From contig DASWED010000088.1 in the NCBI GenBank assembly GCA_036394995.1, positions 1-57,252 of the forward strand: a stretch of DNA of 57,252 nt, given 5' to 3'. How positions within the stretch are numbered: the first letter of the stretch is position 1; each line of letters opens with the position of its first letter. The notes below the pieces were generated by a model. It made no database searches. It saw only the letters and a list, made by a program, of their open reading frames with translations, and was not told where the DNA came from. Below, piece after piece: positions 49,601 through 57,252 of this stretch. The DNA is from DASWED01 sp036394995. Its GTDB lineage: Bacteria; Actinomycetota; UBA4738; JACQTL01. A program made the position numbers and the translations under genes.

Positions 49601-51487
49601 GTGAATCCCAGGGCAGTCCCGCTCCACAGGGAGCGCGGCCGGCGCGGCAGGGTGCGCGCGGGCCTGGTCGTGGTTGCCGCCCTCGTGGCACAGGGCGTGC
49701 TCGCCGCCGTCCCCGCCCACGCTGCCACCAACACGTTCATCTCGGTCTCCGACGCGTTCGTCAGCACGAAGTTCCCCACCACGAACTACGGCACCTGGGA
49801 CGAGCTGCGCGTCGACAACGGCCAGCGCACCACGTACATGAAGTTCAACGTCCAGGGCCTGAGCGGAACGGTGACACAGGCGGTCCTGCGGATCTACGAG
49901 AACGACTCCTCGGCCTCCGGGTACCTGGTGCGCACGGTGGCCGACAGCTCGTGGTCGGAGGACACCATCACGCGGGACAACGCCCCGCCGGCCTCCTCCG
50001 CCGTCGCCGGCAGCTCCGGCCCCACGTCGCCGGGGTGGACCCAGGCCACCATCACCTCGCTGGTCACCGGGAACGGCTACGTCAGCATGGCGCTGAGCTC
50101 CGACGACGTGGACTACCTGTCGCTGCAATCGCGCGAGTCCGACGCCGCACCTCCGCAGCTCGTCGTGACCACGGCCACCGCCACGAACGCCCCGCCGACC
50201 ACGCCCACCGGCCTGGCCGCGCGGGCCTCCGCGCCCCGCCAGATCGACCTGTCCTGGGCCGCCGCCACCGACGACGTCGCCGTGACCGGCTACGGGATCT
50301 ACCGGGGCGGGACGCTCATCGCCTCGGTGGGCGGGTCCACGACCTCGTTCTCGGACACCACCGTGACGCCCGCGACCACCTATTCGTACGCGGTCGACGC
50401 GGTGGACGGGGCCGGGCTGCGCTCACCGAAGTCCGCGTCCGTCGGCGCCACCACGCCGGCGGACTCCGCCCCCGCCGCCGATCCCGTGATCGCGGCGGCG
50501 GGCGACATCGCCTGCGACCCCCGCGACTCGAACTTCAACGGCGGCAAGGGCGTCCCGAACTACTGCCAGGCGCCGGCCACGGCAAACCTCCTGGGCGGCA
50601 TCTCCGGACTGAAGGCCGTCCTCCCGCTGGGCGACCTCCAGTACGAGGACGCCACGCCGCTGTCGGATTGGCAGGCGTCGTACGACCAGTCGTGGGGGCG
50701 GTTCAAGGACATCACGTACCCGGTGATCGGCAACCACGAGTACTACAGCGGCGTCGCCACCACGTACTTCTCCTACTGGGGCAACGTGGCCGGCTCACCG
50801 TCCAAGGGCTGGTACAGCTTCGACCTCGGCTCGTGGCACATCGTGGTGCTCTCCGGCGAGTGCGCCTACATCGGGGGCTGTGGCGCGGGGTCGCCCCAGG
50901 AGACGTGGCTCAAGAGCGACCTCGCGGCCTCCACCAAGCCGTGCCAGCTGGCCGCGTGGCACGAGGCCCGGTTCGCGTCCGGCTACAGCGGCAGCAAGCC
51001 GGCGTTCGACGCGTTCTGGCAGGACCTGTACAAGGCGGGCGTCGAGGTGGTGCTGAACGCGCACGACCACGTGTACGAACGGTTCAACCCGCAGAACCCC
51101 GCGGCGAAGGCCGACTCCTACGGGATCCGCGAGTTCATCGTGGGCACCGGGGGCAAGAACCACTCGAGCTTCCCCAGCGTCGCGGCGAACAGCGCGGTCC
51201 GCAACACCGACACGTTCGGCGTCCTTCGGATGACCCTGCACGCCGGGAGCTACGACTGGAAGTTCCTCCCGGAGCCGGGGAAGGTGTTCACGGACTCCGG
51301 GACCGGGACCTGCTTCGGTCCGGTGTCGAAGCGCAAGGCTCGCGGCGTGGCCTCGACCTGGTCGAACGCCGACGCCACGGCGCAGCGAGCCATGCTGGCA
51401 GAGGCCCGGCGCGAGGAGTCCCGCCCCTGGCCGGACGTGGACTCACCCACCAAGCTGGTCTGGCCGGTCCCCCACCACCGCCGCTGA
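49601..51487 (+). CDS. Exported DNRLRE-Fn3-metallophosphatase protein
   Basis: A 628-residue secreted protein. The Sec signal ends near residue 41 (AVPAHA). The first domain (about 43-200) reads AFVSTKFPTTNYGTWDELRV, a DNRLRE/CBM96-type beta-sandwich. A fibronectin type III domain (about 205-290) follows, then a calcineurin-type phosphatase: GDIAC, LGDLQYED, GNHEYYSG, AWHEARF, NAHDHVYERF. All metal ligands appear present. GTG 49601 has GAGGGGG about 6 bases before it; the frame is open further upstream. A C-terminal tail of about 55 residues is basic. The role is probably extracellular phosphate ester or polymer hydrolysis. Confidence 0.85.
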   Translation: MNPRAVPLHRERGRRGRVRAGLVVVAALVAQGVLAAVPAHAATNTFISVSDAFVSTKFPTTNYGTWDELRVDNGQRTTYMKFNVQGLSGTVTQAVLRIYENDSSASGYLVRTVADSSWSEDTITRDNAPPASSAVAGSSGPTSPGWTQATITSLVTGNGYVSMALSSDDVDYLSLQSRESDAAPPQLVVTTATATNAPPTTPTGLAARASAPRQIDLSWAAATDDVAVTGYGIYRGGTLIASVGGSTTSFSDTTVTPATTYSYAVDAVDGAGLRSPKSASVGATTPADSAPAADPVIAAAGDIACDPRDSNFNGGKGVPNYCQAPATANLLGGISGLKAVLPLGDLQYEDATPLSDWQASYDQSWGRFKDITYPVIGNHEYYSGVATTYFSYWGNVAGSPSKGWYSFDLGSWHIVVLSGECAYIGGCGAGSPQETWLKSDLAASTKPCQLAAWHEARFASGYSGSKPAFDAFWQDLYKAGVEVVLNAHDHVYERFNPQNPAAKADSYGIREFIVGTGGKNHSSFPSVAANSAVRNTDTFGVLRMTLHAGSYDWKFLPEPGKVFTDSGTGTCFGPVSKRKARGVASTWSNADATAQRAMLAEARREESRPWPDVDSPTKLVWPVPHHRR

Positions 51488-51727
51488 CCGCGGCGTCCTG
51501 TCGATCCCCACCTCCAGGAGCTTCGCCAGGACCAGCGGGACGATCACCACGAACGGCGCGCCGAGGAGCAGGCCCAGCCCCTCCCCCACGTGACCGACCG
51601 CCATCACCGCGATCGCGGTGACGACGTCCGCGACGAACAAGACGAACGCGAGGACGCGGAGGACGGTCACCCACCCGAGTCCCTGGCCTGGGTGATCGTC
51701 GGCAAGGGAGACGCGCTGCTCGCTCAT
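51443..51727 (-). CDS. Small two-helix membrane protein
   Basis: A 94-residue protein with two hydrophobic segments (VTVLRVLAFVLFVADVVTAI and LGLLLGAPFVVIVPLVLAKL) and short acidic ends. The final 15 codons overlap the last codons of the convergent phosphatase gene by 45 bases. ATG 51727 has no strong ribosome binding site. No family is known to me. It follows the tRNA-Pro gene, perhaps co-transcribed. Confidence 0.6.
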   Translation of the reverse strand: MSEQRVSLADDHPGQGLGWVTVLRVLAFVLFVADVVTAIAVMAVGHVGEGLGLLLGAPFVVIVPLVLAKLLEVGIDRTPRSAAVVGDRPDQLGG

Positions 51728-51754
51728 GGGCTCATCGTAGTCAAGGAGATCCGG

Positions 51755-51828
51755 TCGGGGCGGCGGGATTTGAACCCGCGGCCTCTGCCTCCCAAAGGCA
51801 GCGCGCTACCAAGCTGCGCTACGCCCCG
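51755..51828 (-). tRNA. tRNA-Pro (anticodon TGG)
   Basis: A 74-nt tRNA on the minus strand with acceptor CGGGGCG/CGCCCCG, D-arm, anticodon stem CTGCC/GGCAG with loop TTTGGGA (TGG), T-arm around GGTTCAAATCC and A as base 73. CCA is not encoded. All stems pair. Confidence 0.97.
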
Positions 51829-51848
51829 CTGGAATCGAATTGTAGGGG

Positions 51849-53363
51849 TCAGGGCCAGCCGCGGTGGTGGTCGTGGAAGGCCTGGACCTCGGCGGTGGTG
51901 GTCGGCCCGAACGTGCGGTTGGCGCCGGGGAGGTTGCGGCGGATGCGTTCGAGCTCGCTGCGGGTGAACTCGCACGGGACGGTGACGGGGTCGACGCCGT
52001 ACAGGCGGGCCGCGTTCCGGCCGAGGATCTTCGCCTTGATCTCCCTGGTGAGCTCCGGGTAGCCGTACCGCTCCCGGAACTCCGGCGTGATCTGGAAGGC
52101 CCGAAAGGCCTGGATCTGGTCCTGGGGCGAGCCGTAGAAGATGGAGTCCGTGCCCCACAGCACGTTGTCCTCCCCCACGAACCGCAGCAGCTTGCCCAGG
52201 ACGTGCGCCGCCTGGGTGGGCGTTCGCATCACGTACCACCACGTCGAGCCCAGCTCGGCGTACACGTTTTGATTCGGCCCCACGCCGGCGTCGCGCATCG
52301 AGGTGATGAGGCGGTTCACCCCCACGGTCTTCGTGGCCCCCCGGTACGGGCCCTCCTCCACGCCGGTCTCGAAGCCCGAGTGGTACGCGACGAAGCTCAC
52401 CTCCGGGTGCCGGCGGGCCGCCGGGCCGATGTCCTCCGGGGACGCGAACCGGGATCCCCCGGACAGGCCCTTGTGGGTCGCCACGATCGGGACGCCGAGC
52501 TCGACGGCGCGTTCGATGAAGGCCTCGCCCACCTTCGGGACGCCCCGCTCGTGGTCGTCCAGCCACCACCCCTCTTCGCGTCCGGTCCACAGGTCCGGGT
52601 AGTGCGTGAAGGTCTTCCAGGCCCGGATCGGGAACCGCTCGACGCGATCGCCCATGGCGTCGAGGGTCCCCTGGGGCGAGCCCACGTTCGGTAGGACCAG
52701 GGCGTGGAGCAGGAGGCGTTCGTCGTGGCACAGGCGCTCGGCCACGCGCCGGGTCTCGTCCATGACCTCGGGCGACAACGGGCTCCCCACCGGCGCGATC
52801 GGGAGCGCGGACAGGACGGCCATGGTGGTGTCGCTCCGCAGGAACAGCTCGGTCATGAAGTGCTCGATGTCGAAGCACACGCGGGGGTCGCTCTCGCCGC
52901 AGTTCTGCTGGGGGAACCGCCGCCAGAACGCCTCGCCCTCCGCGTTGATCGGGTTCACGTCGAACTCCAGCAGATGGCCCTGGACGTCCAGGACGAACTC
53001 CTCCCCGCCGACGGTCTCCTCGGCGGCCGGGCTCTCGGTCGTGGCCTCGGGCGGGATCACGAACGTGCCTCCCGGCGTGGGGCTGGCCCCGCGAGGGCTC
53101 CGGCTCGAGCCCGGCGTGCGGGCCCGGAGCTTCTCGCGCGTGCACGCGTCGAGCGCCAGGAGCGTCGTGGCCGCCCCCATCGCCGAGAGCAGGAACTCGC
53201 GCCGTCCCATGCCGATCCGGCGGGCGTTGCGTTCGCACTCCTCCCGGGCCCGGCGGATGGTCTCGGTGATCACCGGGGAGAGCGGCTCGGGCTCGTATTC
53301 GCCGTTCGAACAGGGACCGAACTTGATCGGGAGGCCGGGATCCTCGTCCCTCCAACCCGCCAT
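51849..53363 (-). CDS. Tat-exported amidohydrolase-family lipoprotein
   Basis: A 504-residue protein with ATG 53363 and GGAGGAGG about 7 bases before it. A twin-arginine motif GRREFLLSAMGAATTLLALD is preceded by a 50-residue soluble stretch, and Cys74 in LDAC could be lipidated. The TIM-barrel part has Q-G-H in place of the usual first H-x-H, then ATHKG, YHSGFE and WGTDSIFYG carrying the other metal ligands. Related proteins of the amidohydrolase-2 group hydrolyse or decarboxylate ring compounds; the substrate is not clear. It is divergent from the LigD-type polymerase gene, with about 75 bases between the chosen starts. Confidence 0.82.
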   Translation of the reverse strand: MAGWRDEDPGLPIKFGPCSNGEYEPEPLSPVITETIRRAREECERNARRIGMGRREFLLSAMGAATTLLALDACTREKLRARTPGSSRSPRGASPTPGGTFVIPPEATTESPAAEETVGGEEFVLDVQGHLLEFDVNPINAEGEAFWRRFPQQNCGESDPRVCFDIEHFMTELFLRSDTTMAVLSALPIAPVGSPLSPEVMDETRRVAERLCHDERLLLHALVLPNVGSPQGTLDAMGDRVERFPIRAWKTFTHYPDLWTGREEGWWLDDHERGVPKVGEAFIERAVELGVPIVATHKGLSGGSRFASPEDIGPAARRHPEVSFVAYHSGFETGVEEGPYRGATKTVGVNRLITSMRDAGVGPNQNVYAELGSTWWYVMRTPTQAAHVLGKLLRFVGEDNVLWGTDSIFYGSPQDQIQAFRAFQITPEFRERYGYPELTREIKAKILGRNAARLYGVDPVTVPCEFTRSELERIRRNLPGANRTFGPTTTAEVQAFHDHHRGWP

Positions 53364-53439
53364 CCGAACCTCCTCCGGGCGCCGTCCGTCTCCACAATGA
53401 CGCTTGTCAGCCGGCCGCGGTTCACGGTATGCAGGACGG

Positions 53440-54324
53440 GTGCCGGGCGGCGTGGAGCTCTCGCGGCTGGACAAGGTGTACTGGCCGGACGCCGGGCTGA
53501 CCAAGGGCGACCTCATCGACTACGTGAACGCGGTCGCGCCGCAGTTCCTGCCGAACCTCCGGAACCGCCCGCTCACCGTGATCCGGTTCCCCGATGGGAT
53601 CGAGGGCGGGTCGTTCTACCAGAAGGAGACGCCGAAGTACGCACCGGCGTGGGTCCGGACGGTGACGCTGCCCGCGGACTCCGGCCGCGGGAAGCGAACG
53701 GAGGTCCGGTACGCACTGTGCAACGAACGGCGGACGCTGGTGTGGCTGGCCAACCAGGGCTCGATCGAGTTCCACCCGTGGCTGTCGCGCGTGGACCGCC
53801 TGGAACGGCCCGAGACCCTGGTCATGGACGTCGACCCCCCGGAGGGTCGGTTCGACCTGGCGGTGCGGACTGCCCTGCTGGTCCGGGAGGTCCTCTCCCG
53901 GCACGGGCTGGAGGGGTGTGCGAAGACGTCCGGGGCGAAGGGGGTGCACGTGTACGTCCCGCTGGAGCGCCGGCACGGGTACGGCGAGGCGTCCCGGGCG
54001 GCCTACGCGCTGGCCCGGGAGGCGGCCGAGGCCGAGCCGGACCTGGTCACGGTGGAGTTCCTGAAGAAGGAGCGCGGCGGGCGGGTGTTCCTCGACGCCA
54101 CCCGCATCGGCCCGGGAAAGCACGTGGTGGCGGCGTACTCGCCGCGGGCCCGGCCGGGCGCGCCGGTCTCGTTCCCGGTGCCGTGGGACCGCCTGGAGAA
54201 GGTGGACCCGCGCGAGTTCACGATCCGAACCGTGCCGCGACTGCTCGAGGGCCGGGATCCGTGGCGGGACCTGATGCCCAGGGCCCAGCGCCTGCCGGCC
54301 GCGCTGACGGCCTCCGAGGAATGA
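53440..54324 (+). CDS. LigD polymerase (AEP) domain protein, stand-alone
   Basis: About 295 residues; the start could be 53404 (TTG), 53440 (GTG) or 53452 (GTG), and ribosome binding sites are weak for all. The sequence is that of the polymerase part of bacterial NHEJ protein LigD: VELSRLDKVYWPDAG, LVMDVDPPEG (metal Asp pair), KTSGAKGVHVYVPLE and a final DPWRDLMPRAQRLP. A nuclease or ligase part is absent here, so it works alone or with separate partners. No ku gene lies in the window. Confidence 0.88.
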   Translation: MPGGVELSRLDKVYWPDAGLTKGDLIDYVNAVAPQFLPNLRNRPLTVIRFPDGIEGGSFYQKETPKYAPAWVRTVTLPADSGRGKRTEVRYALCNERRTLVWLANQGSIEFHPWLSRVDRLERPETLVMDVDPPEGRFDLAVRTALLVREVLSRHGLEGCAKTSGAKGVHVYVPLERRHGYGEASRAAYALAREAAEAEPDLVTVEFLKKERGGRVFLDATRIGPGKHVVAAYSPRARPGAPVSFPVPWDRLEKVDPREFTIRTVPRLLEGRDPWRDLMPRAQRLPAALTASEE

Positions 54325-54339
54325 CCGTCGCGACGCTGC

Positions 54340-55197
54340 TCAGACGTTGAACGTGCCGCGGCCGACGATGCGAACGCCCCCGCCCACGTCGACGGTCCAC
54401 TCGTCGCCGTCGCGGGCCAGCTCCACGTGGAGCGTGCTGGGCCGGCCGGCCTCCTCGCCCTGACGGATGACCATCGAGCCGGGCATCCCTCCCAGGTCCC
54501 TGGCGGCGAGGTAGCAGCCGCACGGTCCGGCCGCCGATCCGGTCGCGGGATCCTCCGAGGTCACCACCCCCGGCGCGAACAGCCGCGCCTTCGCCCCCTC
54601 GTCGGTGAGCGCGAACAGGTACATCGCGTCGCAGTCGATGTCGGCCATCAGCGCCGCGACCTCGCGGGGCCGCATCTCCGCCCCGGCCACGGCCTCGGGC
54701 GTTCGAACCGGGACCATCAGATGGCGCAGGCCTGTCGACACGGGCTGGGGCGGCGTTTCGGGATCGAGGTCTCCGGGATCGAGGCCGGCGGCGCGGGCCA
54801 CCCGTTCGAGGTCGGCGAGCTCCGGCCCGAACTCCGGCGGGAGCTGCCGGACGCTCGCCGTCCCGGCGTCCAGGTCGGCCCGCACCCGGAACTCCCCGGC
54901 GGCGACCACCTGCGTGGCCGGCGTCGCGATCCTCCCCTCCGAGACCAGCACGAACGCGGTCCCCAGCGTGGGGTGCCCGGCGAACGGCATCTCCTTGCCC
55001 GGCGTGAAGATCCGCATGGCGTACCGGTCGCCCGAGGCGACGGTCACGAACGACGTCTCGCTGAACCCGATCTCGCGCGTGATCGCGTGCATGAGCTCGG
55101 TGTCCAGCCCGGCCGCGTCCGGGACCACGCACAGCTGGTTCCCGGCGAGCGGCCGGTCGGTGAACACGTCCACCAGGCGGAACTCGATGTCCGGCAC
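54340..55197 (-). CDS. PhzF-family isomerase-like protein
   Basis: A 285-residue protein of the PhzF/epimerase fold. Marks are RLVDVFTDRPLAGNQLCVV, the acidic FSETSFV (catalytic Glu in PhzF), MPFAGHPTLGTAFVL and SEDPATGSAAGPCGCYL. Members isomerise dihydro-aryl acids; the substrate here is not determinable. It starts with GTG 55197 and has no clear ribosome binding site. It is convergent with the polymerase gene. Confidence 0.9.
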   Translation of the reverse strand: MPDIEFRLVDVFTDRPLAGNQLCVVPDAAGLDTELMHAITREIGFSETSFVTVASGDRYAMRIFTPGKEMPFAGHPTLGTAFVLVSEGRIATPATQVVAAGEFRVRADLDAGTASVRQLPPEFGPELADLERVARAAGLDPGDLDPETPPQPVSTGLRHLMVPVRTPEAVAGAEMRPREVAALMADIDCDAMYLFALTDEGAKARLFAPGVVTSEDPATGSAAGPCGCYLAARDLGGMPGSMVIRQGEEAGRPSTLHVELARDGDEWTVDVGGGVRIVGRGTFNV

Positions 55198-55256
55198 CGG
55201 GGCAGTATGTCAAGCGGTGCTCGGGCCGCGGTCGCTACACTGCTGGAGCGAACCTC

Positions 55257-55327
55257 GCGGGCGTAGCTCAATGGCAGAGCTCCAGCCTTCCAAGCTGGTG
55301 ATGAGGGTTCGATTCCCTTCGCCCGCT
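55257..55327 (+). tRNA. tRNA-Gly (anticodon TCC)
   Basis: A 71-nt tRNA: acceptor GCGGGCG/CGCCCGC, D-arm GCTC-AATGGCA-GAGC, anticodon stem CCAGC/GCTGG with loop CTTCCAA (TCC), T-loop GGTTCGATTCC. CCA not encoded. Confidence 0.97.
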
Positions 55328-55366
55328 CTCGGTGGGGCCGTACCCGTCACCTATCATCGACCCCGA

Positions 55367-55441
55367 GCGCCGGTAGCTCAGCCAGGATAGAGCGGCTGCC
55401 TTCTAAGCAGCGGGTCGGAGGTTCGAGTCCTCCCCGGCGCA
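55367..55441 (+). tRNA. tRNA-Arg (anticodon TCT)
   Basis: A 75-nt tRNA: acceptor GCGCCGG/CCGGCGC, anticodon stem GCTGC/GCAGC with loop CTTCTAA (TCT), T-arm GGTTCGAGTCC. It lies 39 bases after tRNA-Gly and probably shares its transcript. Confidence 0.97.
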
Positions 55442-55469
55442 CGTCCCTTTGACAGGGGGGCACGTCCGG

Positions 55470-55482
55470 GGGACCTTGTCCC
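55470..55482 (+). terminator. Hairpin after the tRNA pair
   Basis: GGGAC-CTT-GTCCC, a perfect 5-base stem about 30 bases after tRNA-Arg. A short stem and no T-run make it only suggestive. Confidence 0.35.
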
Positions 55483-55523
55483 GTTGTGCCGCATCATTGT
55501 GGAGGGGCTGACCCGTCTGGTTG

Positions 55524-56954
55524 TCAGGGCGCCGGGAGGATGTTGCGGTTGACGCGGAACAGGTTGTCGGGGTCGTAGGTGGCCTTGACGCGTTGGAGTC
55601 GCTGGTAGTTGCGCCCATACGCGTCTGCGGTCCGCGCGGCGTCGTCGTCGGCCAGCTGGAAGTTGACGTAGTTCCCGCCGGTCGAGAAGGGCCGGATCCG
55701 CTCCCACCCATCCCGGGCCCAGGCCACATGCGGGTCGGCGGGAGCGCCGGGTGGCCAGGTGGCGGCGAACCCGCCGATGTAGTGGGCGTCGCGGTTGCCG
55801 ACCGCCCCGTCGTCGTCCTGGTGGTCGTTGAGCGCGCCGGCGATGTGGAAGATGATCGACTGGGACAGCGGCGAGGTCACCCGCAGCGCACTGCTCCGGA
55901 AGGCGTCCAGGAATTCGCTCGACAGGCCAGGGAGGAACTCGGCCTTCCAGTAGCGGTGCAGCCACTTCGGCTCCATGGCATTCAGCATCGACTGCACGGC
56001 GGCATACGGCTTGGGGGTGACCAGGTCCACGATCGGGTTCCCGAGCGCGCGAACCGCGGCCAGGTCGGCGTCGGCGTTCGCGCCGCTGTGACATATCTGG
56101 ATCCCGGCGATGGGCTTGCCGTGCCAGGCTTGGGGCAGGAACGGGGCCGGCGGCGCGAGCCGCACCATGGCGGCGGCGGTCAGCTCGCGCGGGGCCGACT
56201 CGGTGAGGTCGCGATATGTGGCGAGCACGTCGTCGGCCCGGTCGGCGCTCCAGATGATGAGGCCGCCGGTGATGATCGGGCCGACCTGGTGCAGCCGGAA
56301 GCTGAACCGGGTGACCACCCCGAAGTTGCCGCCACCACCCCGCAGTGCCCAAAACAGCTCGGGATGCTGGTCGAGGTTGGCGGTGCGGATGGCACCGTCG
56401 GCGGTGACGACCTGGACCTCGGCGAGGTTGTCGACGGTCCAGCCGAAGCGGCGGGCCAGATAGCCAAAGCCGCCCCCCAGGGTCAGGCCGGCCACACCAG
56501 TTTCGGACACAAAGCCGAGCACGGTGGCAAGCCCGTGGGCCTGGGTTGCCTGGTCGACCTCCCCGAGCAGACAGCCCGAGCCGACGTGGGCGACCTTGGC
56601 GTCGGGGTCGACGGCGACCTCACGCAGGCGGGACAGGTCGAGGGTCAGGCCGCCCGGCGCCATGGAGGTTCCGGCGATGTTGTGTCCGCCGCCCTTGACG
56701 CTGAGCAGCACCCCGTTGTCCCGCGCGAACCCAACCGCGGCGGCGACGTCGTGAGCCGAGGCCGGCTGGAGGACAAGGGCGGGGAGCCTGGCCGCCATGC
56801 CGTTCCAGATCGAGACGGCCTCGTTCCAACCCTGGTCGCCGGCCACCAGCAGCCGGCCCTGGACCCGCGAGTCCAAGTCCTCCAGCTGCTCGGAGGTCAG
56901 GGTGTGGTGTCCGCCTTCAAGTCCGGCGAGCTCGATGGTGCTGGTCGTGGTCAT
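55524..56954 (-). CDS. FAD-dependent oxidase, berberine-bridge/BBE type
   Basis: A 476-residue flavoprotein. The FAD-binding domain has SVKGGGHNIAGTSM with His91, the usual covalent attachment residue, then GLTLGGGFGYL and GGGGNFGVVTRF. The C-terminal BBE end is YDPDNLFRVNRNI. The second covalent Cys of bicovalent family members is not at its usual place (SETGVAGL), so attachment is probably through His91 only. Family members oxidise sugars or natural-product alcohols. Its strong promoter overlaps an inverted repeat and it is divergent from a PadR regulator, so it is probably inducible. Confidence 0.92.
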   Translation of the reverse strand: MTTTSTIELAGLEGGHHTLTSEQLEDLDSRVQGRLLVAGDQGWNEAVSIWNGMAARLPALVLQPASAHDVAAAVGFARDNGVLLSVKGGGHNIAGTSMAPGGLTLDLSRLREVAVDPDAKVAHVGSGCLLGEVDQATQAHGLATVLGFVSETGVAGLTLGGGFGYLARRFGWTVDNLAEVQVVTADGAIRTANLDQHPELFWALRGGGGNFGVVTRFSFRLHQVGPIITGGLIIWSADRADDVLATYRDLTESAPRELTAAAMVRLAPPAPFLPQAWHGKPIAGIQICHSGANADADLAAVRALGNPIVDLVTPKPYAAVQSMLNAMEPKWLHRYWKAEFLPGLSSEFLDAFRSSALRVTSPLSQSIIFHIAGALNDHQDDDGAVGNRDAHYIGGFAATWPPGAPADPHVAWARDGWERIRPFSTGGNYVNFQLADDDAARTADAYGRNYQRLQRVKATYDPDNLFRVNRNILPAP

Positions 56955-57004
56955 GACGGGGCCTCTCCAAGCCGGTCGGTTGTCCCCGTGTCCGGCCCGC
57001 CGGT

Positions 57005-57046
57005 ATACTCCGAACGCCAGTAACCATATGCTTGCGTTTGGAGTAT
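57005..57046. promoter_or_regulatory. Probable PadR operator: imperfect inverted repeat
   Basis: Arms ATACTCCGAACGC (57005-57017) and GCGTTTGGAGTAT (57034-57046) pair at 12 of 13 bases around a 16-base spacer. The arms lie at the -35/-10 spacer and near the start site of the oxidase promoter, a layout for repression. Confidence 0.7.
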
Positions 57047-57051
57047 GTCAA
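57023..57051 (-). promoter_or_regulatory. Strong promoter of the flavin oxidase gene
   Basis: On the minus strand, consensus -35 TTGACA (57046-57051) and -10 TATGGT (57023-57028) with exactly 17 bases between. The inverted repeat overlaps both sides. Confidence 0.75.
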
Positions 57052-57089
57052 GAGCTATGTAACGACCCCGCGACCCCTCTCCACCCGGC

Positions 57090-57252
57090 CTGACGACGAC
57101 CTCGTACGCCATCCTGGCCCAGCTGGCCGTGCACCCGTGGTCCACCTATGAGCTGGCCCGCCAGCGGGTGCGCTACTTCCGCTACGTCTGGCCGCGGGCC
57201 GAAAGCGCGATCTACCGCGAGGTCAAGCGGCTGGCGGCCATGGGGCTGGTCG
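57090..57252 (+). CDS. PadR-family regulator, N-terminal part, cut by window end
   Basis: An open frame reads LTTTSYAILAQLAVHPWSTY, ELARQRVRYFRYVWPRAESA, IYREVKRLAAMGLV, then leaves the window. That is the start of a PadR winged-helix domain (helix 1, recognition helix). No ATG, GTG or TTG lies between the upstream stop (57062) and the domain, so a CTG at 57090 is the only apparent start. It is divergent from the oxidase, with a matching operator between. Its effector is unknown. Confidence 0.8.
   Translation, partial: MTTTSYAILAQLAVHPWSTYELARQRVRYFRYVWPRAESAIYREVKRLAAMGLV

Noticed and set aside
55442..57252. Integrated element at the 3' end of tRNA-Arg
   Set aside because: No integrase, transposase or repeat of the tRNA 3' end is seen after it within the window.

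Overview
This window is GC-rich (roughly 70% by eye) bacterial chromosome from what is probably an uncultivated or poorly described actinomycete (Actinomycetota). The reasons are the base composition, many GTG starts with 4-bp GTGA/ATGA gene overlaps, a membrane-anchored PknB-type Ser/Thr kinase, an RNase E/G with a long low-complexity N-terminal extension, and a remnant of an F420-dependent LLM-class oxidoreductase. The class cannot be fixed from the sequence alone. There are no rRNA genes, CRISPR arrays or recognisable insertion sequences.

Layout. 1-520: a cut-off CDS, an empty stretch and the 5' half of a tRNA-Ala-like gene. 557-7392 (minus): an alpha-glucoside-type sugar ABC transporter operon (ATPase, GH1 glycosidase, lipoprotein binding protein, two permeases, a membrane protein). 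7455-8648: an MFS exporter. 8702-15406 (minus): the conserved block rne/rng - rplU - rpmA - obg - DinB-like - nadD - rsfS (ribosome assembly, RNA decay, NAD synthesis), with a small PH-like protein gene divergent from obg. 15985-17250 (plus): a REC-HisKA-HATPase sensor protein. 17256-22826 (minus): mreB-mreC-mreD-mrdA-rodA, the rod-shape/elongasome operon. 23025-24470 (minus): a Ser/Thr kinase, divergent from an exported beta-propeller-like protein. 25958-26596: a putative Fe(II)/2-oxoglutarate-type enzyme. 26790-31454 (plus): the type II fatty acid synthesis operon fabD - biotinyl-like - fabH - fabG - acpP - fabF, followed by a 22-codon oxidoreductase stub. 31553-37216 (minus): MFS, ndk, folC, valS.

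37418-57252 is more accessory. It holds a bactofilin-like membrane protein, a decayed VapBC-type toxin-antitoxin pair, and a lipoprotein ending in a Hedgehog/intein (Hint) domain. The core clpX-clpP-tig block comes next, then an inositol-monophosphatase-family phosphatase, a Fic protein, a divergent yceI/marR pair with a clear operator, and a polysaccharide flippase with an ATP-grasp enzyme. The window closes with an exported DNRLRE-Fn3-phosphatase, tRNA-Pro, an amidohydrolase divergent from a LigD-type polymerase, a PhzF protein, tRNA-Gly, tRNA-Arg, and a flavin oxidase divergent from a PadR regulator that runs off the window end.

How the genes work together: most of the window serves growth (cell-wall elongation, membrane lipid synthesis, translation, proteostasis, sugar import). 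The best candidates for something new are the Hint-domain lipoprotein, the lysine-less biotinyl-like protein inside the fab operon, the PadR and MarR operator circuits read directly from the DNA, and several gene fossils.
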